Shown here piece after piece: positions 35,603 to 43,967 of a stretch of DNA of 64,000 bases. The translations under genes and the position numbers were made by a program. Position 1 is the first letter of the stretch. Each line of letters begins with the position of its first letter. Location of the stretch: contig CANLDW010000002.1 of NCBI GenBank assembly GCA_947489525.1, positions 589,223 to 653,222 of the forward strand, in the 5' to 3' direction. The notes under the pieces were generated by a model. That model was not told the DNA's origin. It was given only the letters and a program-made list of their open reading frames with translations, and did not search any database. Source of the stretch: an uncultured Psychrobacter sp. Lineage in GTDB: Bacteria > Pseudomonadota > Gammaproteobacteria > Pseudomonadales > Moraxellaceae.

Positions 35603-35779
35603 ATTGGTCATCTTATCTGCTTTACTTTACAATGAGCGCTATTTACGTCTTTATGTATAGCGGGCTGACGCTCATAACCTCTTGGCGCTCATAGCGCTGT
35701 GAGTGTTACGCTTTGTCTGCTTATGGGTATTAGAGCAGCTTTGGTTTTTTGTTAATTGTTGAGCGGGTACGGAGATCTT

Positions 35780-37339
35780 ATGCACATTCACATCCTTGGT
35801 ATTTGTGGCACCTTTATGGGCTCGCTTGCCCTATTAGCGCGAGATCTTGGTCATAGGGTAACGGGGTCAGATACCAACATTTATCCCCCTATGTCAACTC
35901 AGCTTGAGCGTGCTGGTATCACGATTGAGGAGGGTTATTTGGCGACTCATTTGCAGCCTGCTCCTGATTTGGTCGTCGTAGGTAACGCAATGAAGCGCGG
36001 TATGGACGTCATCGAATACATGCTCAACCAAGGGTTGCGTTACACCTCAGGGCCGCAGTTCTTATCCGAAGAGGTACTACAATCGCGTCACGTTATTGCT
36101 GTTGCCGGCACGCATGGCAAGACCACGACGACAACGATGCTGGCTTGGATACTCCACTACGCTGGTATTGATACAGGGTTTTTGATTGGCGGCGTCCCTG
36201 TGGTTGATAGCCCTGATACACGCCTGCAAAAGATCTTTGCCCACAGTAGCTATCTGGGCGCTGAGACTAGGAGTAAGGCGTTTAAACGTACTGTCCCGCC
36301 AACCACATCAACATCAACATCAACATCAACAACAGAGCATAAAGGTTATTTTGTTATTGAGGCTGATGAATATGACTCTGCCTTTTTTGATAAGCGCTCA
36401 AAGTTCGTTCACTATCGTCCGCGCACCGCTATATTAAATAATTTGGAGTTTGATCACGCTGATATTTTTGCTGATCTAGCAGCTATTCAGACGCAGTTTC
36501 ATCACATGCTCCGTATGATACCAAGTAGTGGTCAAATTATCATGCCAGCAGACACGCCAAGCTTGGAGGACACGCTAGCCAAAGGCGTTTGGACGCCTGT
36601 TTGGCGCACCTCTATTGCTGAGTCTTTGACAGTAACTACAGCTATGGGTAATACGGGTAGCGACTGGCAGGCTGAGCTAATAGCAGAGGATGGCAGTCAG
36701 TTTCGCGTTGGATTTAGTAATGCACCTGACGATACAGGGGTGGTAAAATGGTCGATGAGCGGGATGCACAATGTCAATAACGCTTTGGTGGCTATAGCTG
36801 CCGCTTATAATGTAGGGGTTGATATTGCGACTGCTTGCGCCGCCCTATCAGCTTTTGCGGGTATTAAACGTCGTATGGAGCTCATTGGTGAGGTTGACGA
36901 TGTCTTAGTCTTTGATGATTTTGCTCATCATCCTACCGCTATTACGACGACGCTTGATGGCGCCAAAAAGAAGCTAGCAGGCAGGCGACTGTGGGCTGTT
37001 ATTGAGCCGCGCAGCAATACGATGAAAATGGGCATTCATAAGGACAGTTTAGCTCAGTCCGCTACGCTTGCCGACGATGTACTATGGTACGAGCCTGCGG
37101 GTCTAGAATGGGGTCTCAAAGACGTCATCGAAGCCTCAACCACCCAAATTGCTAATGCTAAAGATGCGGTTATTGAGCCTAATCGTCAACAGGTTATGAG
37201 CAGTATTGACACTATAGTTGAACATTTAACGACTCGCGTACAAGCAGGTGATGCTATCGTTATTATGTCAAACGGCAGCTTCGATGGCATTCATCAGCGT
37301 TTACTGCAATCTTTACAAGCTGCTCATGTAAACCACTAA
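35780..37339 (+). CDS. mpl: UDP-MurNAc:L-alanyl-gamma-D-glutamyl-meso-DAP ligase (murein peptide recycling)
   Basis: Reattaches the murein tripeptide to UDP-MurNAc during peptidoglycan recycling. It is a Mur-ligase-family protein: Rossmann N-domain (HIHILGICGTFMGSLALLARDLGHRVTGSD), ATP loop GTHGKTTTTTMLAW, central domain motifs EADEYDSAFFDKRSKF and NLEFDHADIF, and the C-domain DDFAHHPTAITTTL and EPRSNTMKMG. The GICGTFMG and EPRSNTMK motifs distinguish Mpl from MurC. A run of Thr-Ser dipeptides at about residue 176-186 comes from a 6-nt microsatellite. ATG at 35780 with GGAG just upstream is preferred over the frame opening at 35756. Confidence 0.94.
   Translation: MHIHILGICGTFMGSLALLARDLGHRVTGSDTNIYPPMSTQLERAGITIEEGYLATHLQPAPDLVVVGNAMKRGMDVIEYMLNQGLRYTSGPQFLSEEVLQSRHVIAVAGTHGKTTTTTMLAWILHYAGIDTGFLIGGVPVVDSPDTRLQKIFAHSSYLGAETRSKAFKRTVPPTTSTSTSTSTTEHKGYFVIEADEYDSAFFDKRSKFVHYRPRTAILNNLEFDHADIFADLAAIQTQFHHMLRMIPSSGQIIMPADTPSLEDTLAKGVWTPVWRTSIAESLTVTTAMGNTGSDWQAELIAEDGSQFRVGFSNAPDDTGVVKWSMSGMHNVNNALVAIAAAYNVGVDIATACAALSAFAGIKRRMELIGEVDDVLVFDDFAHHPTAITTTLDGAKKKLAGRRLWAVIEPRSNTMKMGIHKDSLAQSATLADDVLWYEPAGLEWGLKDVIEASTTQIANAKDAVIEPNRQQVMSSIDTIVEHLTTRVQAGDAIVIMSNGSFDGIHQRLLQSLQAAHVNH
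36305..36333 (+). repeat. ACATCA hexanucleotide microsatellite inside mpl
   Basis: About four and a half copies of ACATCA, in frame, encode a Thr-Ser run in the mpl product. Length changes by whole units would keep the frame and merely lengthen or shorten the linker. Confidence 0.85.
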
Positions 37340-37665
37340 TACCAGCGCTGGCATAAATATTAGCTCATTATCCTAGCGCCTAGCTTATGGTCAATAAACC
37401 GTCCTCATTGAGTAAAAGGGTTAGGCTGTTTACTCTTTAATTGTTAACATGATATTAATTTACAAGTTAACTTTACTTATATGTAACTCATCATTTACTT
37501 ATCCCTTCTGTAAAATAGCATAACGTGTATTTAGCTCACATAGCCCGTACACAGGTAACATTTTGTGCTTACTTTTAGGTTAAGCGAGTGTTTACAATAG
37601 CGTTATCAATTAAACACTTATAAATAGCTATAACAGATCATAACTAAAGAGAAGGGAGAACGCAG
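37340..37665. other. Intergenic region upstream of YeaQ-type gene
   Basis: About 325 bp, AT-rich. A good GAAGGGAG ribosome binding site lies at the 3' edge. Promoter presumably here; no repeat or RNA gene was recognised. Confidence 0.45.
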
Positions 37666-37920
37666 ATGAGCTTTATTTGGATGATTATTGTAGGGTTGGT
37701 AGCGGGTCTACTGGCACGTGCCATCAAGCCAGGCAACGATGCTATGGGCTGGATTATGACTATTGTACTAGGTATCGTAGGCGCGATGCTAGGCGGTTTT
37801 ATTGCAAGTCTTCTCGGTATTGATGCCGATGGCGGCTTTATAGGGCTTATCTTCTCGGTGATTGGCGCAATTATTTTGCTTTTCTTGTATGAGATGATTA
37901 TGAACAGACGCCGCGTCTAA
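37666..37920 (+). CDS. GlsB/YeaQ/YmgE family stress-response membrane protein
   Basis: Very small integral membrane protein (84 aa), often induced by general stress and annotated as transglycosylase-associated. Family features: IVGLVAGLLARAIKPGNDAMGWIMTIVLGIVGAMLGGFIASLLGI and GGFIGLIFSVIGAIILLFLYEMI, three Gly-rich membrane helices. AGGGAG ribosome binding site and its own terminator show a single-gene unit. Biochemical role unknown. Confidence 0.9.
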   Translation: MSFIWMIIVGLVAGLLARAIKPGNDAMGWIMTIVLGIVGAMLGGFIASLLGIDADGGFIGLIFSVIGAIILLFLYEMIMNRRRV

Positions 37921-37945
37921 TTTATAATTGTGGTTAGTTTACACT

Positions 37946-37976
37946 AAGAGGTCTTACTTATGAGTAAGGCCTCTTT
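37946..37976 (+). terminator. Intrinsic terminator after YeaQ-type gene
   Basis: AAGAGGTCTTAC-TTAT-GAGTAAGGCCTCTTTT: stem of two helices with a mismatch, followed by T residues. Confidence 0.82.
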
Positions 37977-38194
37977 TCAATTCAGGTTTTATTTGGCTAC
38001 AAGTAATGGAGTGTTAATAAGTAATGGAGCGCTGAATTGATTAAGTGCTGCGCCACTTAAGCAGTATGTGACTGCAGGTGTCTCTTTAACACGTATTGAT
38101 AAGCATTACTTTTGTCCCCATTTACCTTATAATAACCAACACATTTTATTACCACTAACTGATTTATTTTATTCGTATTATCGAGGTGAGCTGT

Positions 38195-38749
38195 ATGGCA
38201 CTACTCCCAATTTTGAGCTATCCTGATCCGCGCCTGCGTACGATTGCAAAGCCTGTCAAGGAAGTTACCCCTGAGATAAAAACCTTGATCGCTGATATGA
38301 TTGAGACGATGTATGATGCCCAAGGCATAGGTCTGGCGGCCAGTCAGGTGGATCGGCACATTCAACTGATTGTTATGGACTTGTCTGAGGATAAAAACGC
38401 GCCAATGGTTTTTATTAATCCTAAGGTGACACCTTTAGTTGAAGAAAAACAACCTTATGAAGAAGGCTGTCTGTCCGTACCGGACGTCTACGACAAAGTT
38501 GAGCGTCCAAACAAGGTTCACATTGAAGCACTTGATGAAAATGGCGAGCGTATTGATAAGGTAGTTGACGGTCTACTGGCGGTCTGTATTCAGCATGAAA
38601 TGGATCATCTCAATGGGGTTATCTTTGTAGATTATTTATCCCGTCTTAAACAGACCCGTGCTCGTGATAAGGTTAAAAAAGTGCTTAAGATTCGTGAAAA
38701 ACAGGCAGAATCAGCAGCTAATAAGCAGGCACAAGCTAGTAATGTCTAA
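38195..38749 (+). CDS. def: Peptide deformylase
   Basis: Fe2+ metalloenzyme that removes the formyl group from nascent proteins. All three motifs are present: [10 protein letters not shown] (motif 1, normally GxGLAAxQ), EGCLSVPD (motif 2, metal Cys) and [14 protein letters not shown] (motif 3, HExxH). The frame opens three codons earlier (38186); the ATG at 38195 sits 4 nt after GAGGTGAG and starts the conserved MALLPIL. A C-terminal Lys/Gln-rich extension of about 15 residues follows the family core. fmt is not adjacent, unlike the enteric arrangement. Confidence 0.94.
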   Translation: MALLPILSYPDPRLRTIAKPVKEVTPEIKTLIADMIETMYDAQGIGLAASQVDRHIQLIVMDLSEDKNAPMVFINPKVTPLVEEKQPYEEGCLSVPDVYDKVERPNKVHIEALDENGERIDKVVDGLLAVCIQHEMDHLNGVIFVDYLSRLKQTRARDKVKKVLKIREKQAESAANKQAQASNV

Positions 38750-38947
38750 GCTGTGCTCACTTAGTTCGCGTATGGCTAGTGTAAGTTGTTAATGTAAGTC
38801 AGTATTAAGTCACTATTAAGTCACTATCAAATCTTTTCTTGTCCGTCTATCAACACTTATAAGTAACGCTTGGAGTGTTTACGAACACTATATTTGTGCT
38901 ATTTTCAGCACCTTCGCATTCACTGTTTTTATTAAAGGCTCTTGACT

Positions 38948-40123
38948 ATGATCAAAATTGACCAATATTTTGACTCTGCCAGCTGGCAGAAATTTACTAC
39001 AGTAAGCGAGGGTCGCGAGACGCCGTTTTTGATTGTTGATCTTAGCCGTATTAAGACAAAATATGATGAGATGGTCGGTCACTTTCCCAATGCCAAAATC
39101 CACTATGCGATGAAAGCCAGTCCGGCTGTTGAGGTTATCAACTTACTCGCTGATCTAGGTTCAAACTTTGATTGCGCCTCTATTTATGAGCTTGATCGAG
39201 TGCTCGACTGCGGTGTTGAACCGTCACGTATCTCTTATGGCAACACCATCAAAAAAGCTGAGCATGTCAAATACGCTTTTGATAAAGGCATCACGTTGTA
39301 CGCCACCGACTCAGAAGCAGATCTAAAAAACATTGCGACACATGCTCCAGGTTCTAAGATATTTGTACGCATTTTAGTGCAAGGTTCCGAGACGGCTGAG
39401 TGGCCGCTGTCACGTAAGTTTGGTTGTCACCCCGATATGGCGATTGACCTACTGATTCAAGCTAAAAAGCTGGGGTTAGTCCCTTATGGCATCTCTTTTC
39501 ACGTGGGCAGTCAGCAAAAAGACGTGGCGGCGTGGGATGACGCGATTGCTAAGGTCAAATACATGTTCGACTGGATGAAAAATGAAGAAGGCGTTAAGCT
39601 ACAGATGATTAATCTGGGCGGCGGTTTTCCGACTAATTACATCAGTGAAGTCAACCCGCTTGAAGTCTACGCCACCGAGATTAAGCGCTATCTGTCTGAG
39701 GATTTTCACGATGATGAGATGCCTGAGATCATCTTAGAGCCGGGTCGCTCACTCGTTGGTGGCTCAGGCGTACTCGTCAGTGACGTCGTATTGATCTCGC
39801 GCAAATCACACACCGATCTGACGCGCTGGGTCTACACGGATGTCGGCTTGTTTCAAGGCTTAATCGAAACTTTGGGTGAGGCGATCAAATATCCTGTTTA
39901 TACGCCAAAGATGGAGACGTCTAAGAGCGAAGGGACGGTGGTACTGGCAGGCCCTACGTGTGATTCGACAGATATTATGTATGAGGAAGCGGGCTATCAG
40001 CTACCGCAAGAGCTGGAGATTGGCGATAAGATCTACTGGCTGACCACAGGCGCTTATACCAATTCTTACTCGTCAGTTGAGTTCAACGGCTTCCCGCCCC
40101 TCGAAGTCGTTTATATTGACTAA
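38948..40123 (+). CDS. Type III PLP-dependent decarboxylase (ornithine/lysine decarboxylase-like)
   Basis: Alanine racemase-fold decarboxylase, probably ornithine decarboxylase of the Pseudomonas SpeC-like group, for putrescine synthesis. The PLP lysine is in HYAMKASPAVEVI. Other marks are DCASIYELDRVLDCGVEPSRISYGNTIKK, FHVGSQQKD, NLGGGFPTNY, the phosphate-binding EPGRSLVG and the inter-subunit active-site motif GPTCDSTDIM. Lysine or meso-DAP specificity cannot be excluded from sequence alone. ATG at 38948 with an AAAGG-type site upstream. A strong terminator follows. Length 391 aa is usual for the bacterial type. Confidence 0.88.
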   Translation: MIKIDQYFDSASWQKFTTVSEGRETPFLIVDLSRIKTKYDEMVGHFPNAKIHYAMKASPAVEVINLLADLGSNFDCASIYELDRVLDCGVEPSRISYGNTIKKAEHVKYAFDKGITLYATDSEADLKNIATHAPGSKIFVRILVQGSETAEWPLSRKFGCHPDMAIDLLIQAKKLGLVPYGISFHVGSQQKDVAAWDDAIAKVKYMFDWMKNEEGVKLQMINLGGGFPTNYISEVNPLEVYATEIKRYLSEDFHDDEMPEIILEPGRSLVGGSGVLVSDVVLISRKSHTDLTRWVYTDVGLFQGLIETLGEAIKYPVYTPKMETSKSEGTVVLAGPTCDSTDIMYEEAGYQLPQELEIGDKIYWLTTGAYTNSYSSVEFNGFPPLEVVYID

Positions 40124-40144
40124 GAGGCACTAGAGGTTGTCTAT

Positions 40145-40187
40145 AAAAAGGCGTGATACTGCTTATTACAGTATCGCGCCTTTTTTG
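40145..40187 (+). terminator. Intrinsic terminator after decarboxylase gene
   Basis: Stem AAAAAGGCG / GCGCCTTTTTT with inner GATACTG / CAGTATC, ending in a T run. Confidence 0.9.
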
Positions 40188-40227
40188 TTGCTTACTTTGC
40201 TTCTTACTTTTTAATTTTGCGCAAAAA

Positions 40228-41079
40228 TTACTCAATACGAATTATGATTGGGGTAGTACTATTTGTACTGACGCTACTGCCGTAACGCGAGTTTTGTGTT
40301 TGATTACTTTGTGCAATCTGCCCAATCGTAACCCACTGTCCGCGTGGCACAACGATAGTGCTATTGAGCCTTTGAGCTTGTATCGCCGCACTTTGATTAT
40401 AGCGATTTTGGCTATTTTGATATTGTACTAATGTCTCTTCAGCCTGAGCTAGGTTAACTTCGACTTGTCCGTTTGGTAATAGTCTTGGTGTCACTTGAAT
40501 ACCTTGTATCGTTGGCAATAACACCTGCTGCTGAATAATAATCTGAGCTGAAGCAGAAGGGTTATAACGGGCATAGCTATTGACCTTACTGTTTTGAGTA
40601 AGCGCATAAAGCGTGTCCGTACCGATGCGCGCGGAGGAGCCAGATAGCGTTTGGACTTGATATAGGTTGTTACTCTGCTGCTGACGGCTACTTTGGTTAA
40701 TAACGCCTGCGCCCTGAATACCGCGATTACTGATAATAACCCGACCGCGTTGGTTACTACCTTGCGTACTGCTGCTATTACCCACGCGTACTGCGACGCT
40801 CAAAGGCTCAGGCTGGGTATCAATCTGTTTGAGGAGCTGCTGCACCGCTTGATAATTAGCTGGGGTGGTGTGTAGTACCAGTTTGCCTTGATACGTGCTC
40901 GCACTGCCACCTTCAGGACTGGCGTTTAATTGCTGGCGTACAGCGGGTAGTAGCGCGTCGCCGCCGTAGGTATCGATAACGTAGGTTTGAGAAGGCGCGG
41001 CTTGAACGGACAAAGGCGCACTGAAAATGACCACTCCAGGCAATAGTGATATTTTTAAAGCTCTAATACACACGTCCAT
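40228..41079 (-). CDS. Periplasmic secretin-domain-like protein
   Basis: 283 residues with a probable signal peptide (SLLPGVVIFSAPLSVQA-AP). An N1/NolW-like segment follows (YQGKLVLHTTPANYQAVQQLLKQIDTQPEPLSVAVRVG), then an Asn/Gln/Ser-rich linker and a beta segment VTPRLLPNGQVEVNLAQAEE resembling the start of a secretin C-domain. It is too short for a full secretin pore and no secretion genes are adjacent. Its predicted ATG lies 17 bp inside the end of the PIN-domain gene and it probably depends on that transcript. The start is therefore uncertain; function unknown. Confidence 0.7.
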   Translation of the reverse strand: MDVCIRALKISLLPGVVIFSAPLSVQAAPSQTYVIDTYGGDALLPAVRQQLNASPEGGSASTYQGKLVLHTTPANYQAVQQLLKQIDTQPEPLSVAVRVGNSSSTQGSNQRGRVIISNRGIQGAGVINQSSRQQQSNNLYQVQTLSGSSARIGTDTLYALTQNSKVNSYARYNPSASAQIIIQQQVLLPTIQGIQVTPRLLPNGQVEVNLAQAEETLVQYQNSQNRYNQSAAIQAQRLNSTIVVPRGQWVTIGQIAQSNQTQNSRYGSSVSTNSTTPIIIRIE

Positions 41080-41560
41080 AAGCTTCTAAATCCGAATCAA
41101 GTGACCAAATAAATACGTTGACGTGTTTGTTTCTATTGGCTTTATTCTTAGACTGCAAAGACTCGTACTCTTTAATAATAGACAAGTCTGTCAAGCTCAT
41201 ACCTTCATTAGGCTTAGCGGGTGTCTTATTTTGTCCGGCTTTTTCAATAAATTCAGCAATCCAAGTTTGCCATTCTACTCTCAACTCAAAATCGCTGATT
41301 TCAAACGGCAATTCACTATTAAAAGTTTTTTGCATCATGTCTACAAAGCGCTTGGCAGTTTGTCGCCGCGTGGTTCCATCACCATTTTGACTGATATGAT
41401 TGCCAACCTCTACTGCTACCACGAACGGTATAATGAATGAACATCCAGCTTCAGAATAAGTGATAAAATCTGCTATAACCTTATCTCTGTCATTATTTCT
41501 ATTAGGAACATCTAAGATATTTAATAATATACTAGTGTCCAATAAACAGATATCTGCCAC
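41063..41560 (-). CDS. PIN-domain nuclease-like protein
   Basis: 165-residue PIN-fold protein, a fold shared by VapC-type toxins and other metal-dependent RNases. The acidic tetrad is visible: Asp8 in CLLDTSILLNIL, Glu51 in VVAVEVGNHI, Asp125 in MSLTDLSII and Asp155/157 in WSLDSDLEAY. It starts with GTG directly after the TAA of the ATPase gene (zero spacing) with an AGGGGA ribosome binding site inside that gene's last codons. The two are therefore translationally coupled. No VapB-type antitoxin is present. Partner of the adjacent ATPase, possibly its effector. Confidence 0.82.
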   Translation of the reverse strand: MADICLLDTSILLNILDVPNRNNDRDKVIADFITYSEAGCSFIIPFVVAVEVGNHISQNGDGTTRRQTAKRFVDMMQKTFNSELPFEISDFELRVEWQTWIAEFIEKAGQNKTPAKPNEGMSLTDLSIIKEYESLQSKNKANRNKHVNVFIWSLDSDLEAYGRVY

Positions 41561-42913
41561 TTAATCAGTCCCCTGTAGCTGATTTAGCCAGTCTAGAGCT
41601 TGTTTTTTACGCTGTTCTGGGGTAGTGGGATGTTTTATAAAACGCTCAACCACGCCTTGCGTCACGAGATCACCTAAAGAACCTTGAGCCACTAATCCGA
41701 GGTAATCATCTAAATCGCCTAAGCGTACCAGCTTGCTATCTCCTTCTTTTGGGTCTCTATAACAAAACACCACATCTGCCAAGGCTTCATCAGGAAGCGC
41801 GTCCATTAACGCAGGATTATGCGTCGATAGTAATAAGTTAAGCTTGCGCTCTTCTGCATACTGGCGCATCAAACTTAATATCTCATGCGCGCGCGTAGGA
41901 TGAATACTGTTATCAATCTCCTCGATAACTACGGTCGATTCTTCTGGTACAGACAGTAGCGCTGCTGCAATACCTAACACTTTTAAAGTGCCATCTGATA
42001 GTAAATCCATTGTACGTTCAACGGGTTGGTCACCAAAAGTTTCTATCAAAGCAAACTCAATACGACCACGGTGATCTTCATAGAATTTGATATCAGTGAT
42101 ATCTTGTTCTGGTAGGCTTCTAACTAGTTTTAATAATTTGAGTTTCTCATCTTTTATTTTACAGATATGATATAGAACACCTGTAATATTGGATCCATCA
42201 GTTCTTAAACTATTATCTGAAATACTATCCGCTCTCATGCTATTAGGTACAAAGTCGAAGAAAAAAGATTGTTTCAAAAACTGTCGAATACTATCAAAAT
42301 CAGACCAAGCTTCATTTTTTGCTTCTTCAAGATTATCTAAGACAGCAATGTGTTTATCAACCATTAGAAATTCAGATATATCTGTATCATTATTTTTGTA
42401 AATAGTAGTGTGGCTGTTTAACTTAAGACTACGTAAGTTATCTAATTTTTGAGCGCGTTTAGAAAGCATATTTATCTTATCTACTACTTCCATAGTATCA
42501 AACTTTGATATGTCAGGAAAATAAGGACTTTCTAAAAGTTTTAGAATGAACACCTTATCTTTATTGGATCTTAGAATTTCACTTATAAGCTCTATACTAT
42601 TTGAACTTATATCAAAAATGCCTTCATACTCTATATCTTCTTCGAATTTGAATAGTAATGCGAACTGCTCTGTTGAATTAAACGCCAAATCCTTAATACT
42701 GCCCCGCACAACCTTATCACTATCATTAACCCTATTTTTAAGCGTAGATAAGCGCTCGCCGCCAGCAACCCAGCTTAAAAAACGAAAAGCTTCGATAGCG
42801 TTACTTTTCCCTGACGCATTTGCCCCTATCAAAAGCGTTAAAGGTGACAAGGGTAAAGTTGCCTCCTTATAGCTTTTAAAGTTTTTGATGGTAATACTGG
42901 CGTTATTTGTCAT
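41561..42913 (-). CDS. AAA family ATPase (ABC/Rad50-like, AAA_21 type)
   Basis: 450-residue SMC-like ATPase: Walker A GANASGKS (30-37), signature-like LSDGTLK (305-311), Walker B VVIEEIDNSIHP (328-339) and switch His in STHNPALMDALP (363-). The middle (about 90-290) is AT-rich in DNA and contains a predicted helical insertion. Such ATPases partner many defence or toxin effectors (Septu, PARIS and related families), and here the partner is a PIN protein. It lies 36 bp downstream of dapB on the same strand. No TOPRIM or DUF4435 domain is seen. Confidence 0.85.
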   Translation of the reverse strand: MTNNASITIKNFKSYKEATLPLSPLTLLIGANASGKSNAIEAFRFLSWVAGGERLSTLKNRVNDSDKVVRGSIKDLAFNSTEQFALLFKFEEDIEYEGIFDISSNSIELISEILRSNKDKVFILKLLESPYFPDISKFDTMEVVDKINMLSKRAQKLDNLRSLKLNSHTTIYKNNDTDISEFLMVDKHIAVLDNLEEAKNEAWSDFDSIRQFLKQSFFFDFVPNSMRADSISDNSLRTDGSNITGVLYHICKIKDEKLKLLKLVRSLPEQDITDIKFYEDHRGRIEFALIETFGDQPVERTMDLLSDGTLKVLGIAAALLSVPEESTVVIEEIDNSIHPTRAHEILSLMRQYAEERKLNLLLSTHNPALMDALPDEALADVVFCYRDPKEGDSKLVRLGDLDDYLGLVAQGSLGDLVTQGVVERFIKHPTTPEQRKKQALDWLNQLQGTD

Positions 42914-42949
42914 CTTAATCTCGCTTATAGTCAGGTGCTTGAGCTAATG

Positions 42950-43780
42950 CTACTCACTCAGTCCCAAAACATCTTGCATATTATACTGACCTTTGTTTTG
43001 ATTGATTACCCAAGTCGCTGCTCGCACTGCGCCTGCGGCAAAGGTCATGCGCGCGCGCGCTCTATGAGTGATCTCCACCACTTCGCCATCAGCGATAAAC
43101 ATCACGGTATGATCACCAATAATCTCGCCGCCGCGTACCGCGTGTATACCAATCGTGCCTGTTTCGCGCGCGCCGGTTTGTCCTTCGCGGCCATAAATAG
43201 CGACCTCTTTTAAGTTCTGATCGCGCGCGGTTGCGACGGCTTCAGCCATCATATAAGCCGTGCCTGAGGGCGCATCGATTTTATGCTTATGATGCGCTTC
43301 AATGATTTCGACATCGGCATCATTGCCGAAAGCTTTGGCTGCCATCTCTAACAGCTTTAACGATAAATTAACCCCTGTCGAGTAGTTACCCGCATAGACA
43401 ATAGCGATATGTTTGCTAGCATTACGCAGTACTTGCTCTTGTTGCTCATTAAAGCCTGTGGTACCGATAACCATAGCGACATTGTGCTCAGCACAGATCT
43501 GCATGTTTTGCTCGGTTGCATCTGGCAGACTAAAATCAATTAAGACATCTATATCATCAATCACTGCTTGTAAGTCATCAACGATTTGAATATCTAGACG
43601 ACCGATAGCGGCAACTTCTCCAGCATCTGCTCCGACAAGGCTAGAGCCTTCGCGTTCGATCGCAGCGCTAAGAGTGGTCTGCGCATTGTCCTGCACTGCT
43701 TCAATCAGCATACGACCCATGCGTCCACCTGCACCGATGATGCCTACATTTATCGTTTTATTATCGTTTTGCTTACTCAT
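42950..43780 (-). CDS. dapB: 4-Hydroxy-tetrahydrodipicolinate reductase
   Basis: NAD(P)H-dependent step in the diaminopimelate/lysine pathway. Rossmann motif VGIIGAGGRMGRML near residues 12-25, GTTGFNEQQ, the catalytic EAHHKHKIDAPSGTA and AVRGGEIIGDHTVMF are all present. Length 276 aa is normal. It follows dnaJ on the same strand, separated by a terminator that contains a parS-like palindrome. Ends 36 bp before the AAA ATPase gene. Confidence 0.96.
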   Translation of the reverse strand: MSKQNDNKTINVGIIGAGGRMGRMLIEAVQDNAQTTLSAAIEREGSSLVGADAGEVAAIGRLDIQIVDDLQAVIDDIDVLIDFSLPDATEQNMQICAEHNVAMVIGTTGFNEQQEQVLRNASKHIAIVYAGNYSTGVNLSLKLLEMAAKAFGNDADVEIIEAHHKHKIDAPSGTAYMMAEAVATARDQNLKEVAIYGREGQTGARETGTIGIHAVRGGEIIGDHTVMFIADGEVVEITHRARARMTFAAGAVRAATWVINQNKGQYNMQDVLGLSE

Positions 43781-43885
43781 ATTTTGTCCTAAAATTCTTA
43801 ATACTTGAAATTACTATTGTTCTTTAATTCTATAAATATCATAGCATGAATTGTTTTTGCCGCTACTGATGAAATAGTAATAAAA

Positions 43886-43919
43886 AAGCTCCATGGTTTC
43901 ACGTGAAACTATGGAGCTT
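43886..43919 (-). terminator. dnaJ terminator with embedded parS-like palindrome
   Basis: AAGCTCCAT / ATGGAGCTT stem enclosing GTTTCACGTGAAAC, so almost the whole 34 nt is one palindrome. In the minus direction the stem is followed by a run of six T. The inner 14-mer at 43896-43909 is the parS core. Confidence 0.88.
43895..43910. promoter_or_regulatory. parS-like palindrome (dnaJ-dapB intergenic)
   Basis: G-GTTTCACGTGAAAC-T: exact 14-bp parS core. It is nested in the dnaJ terminator; either function may have selected the palindrome. Confidence 0.75.
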
Positions 43920-43967
43920 AAAATACCTATAAATCAATATCTCAAAAATCTAGCAACTATCCATTTA

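Noticed and set aside
39495..39515. TTTTCACGTGGGCAG in the decarboxylase gene as a parS site
   Set aside because: Only the left half-site fits; it codes the conserved FHVGSQ motif of the enzyme.
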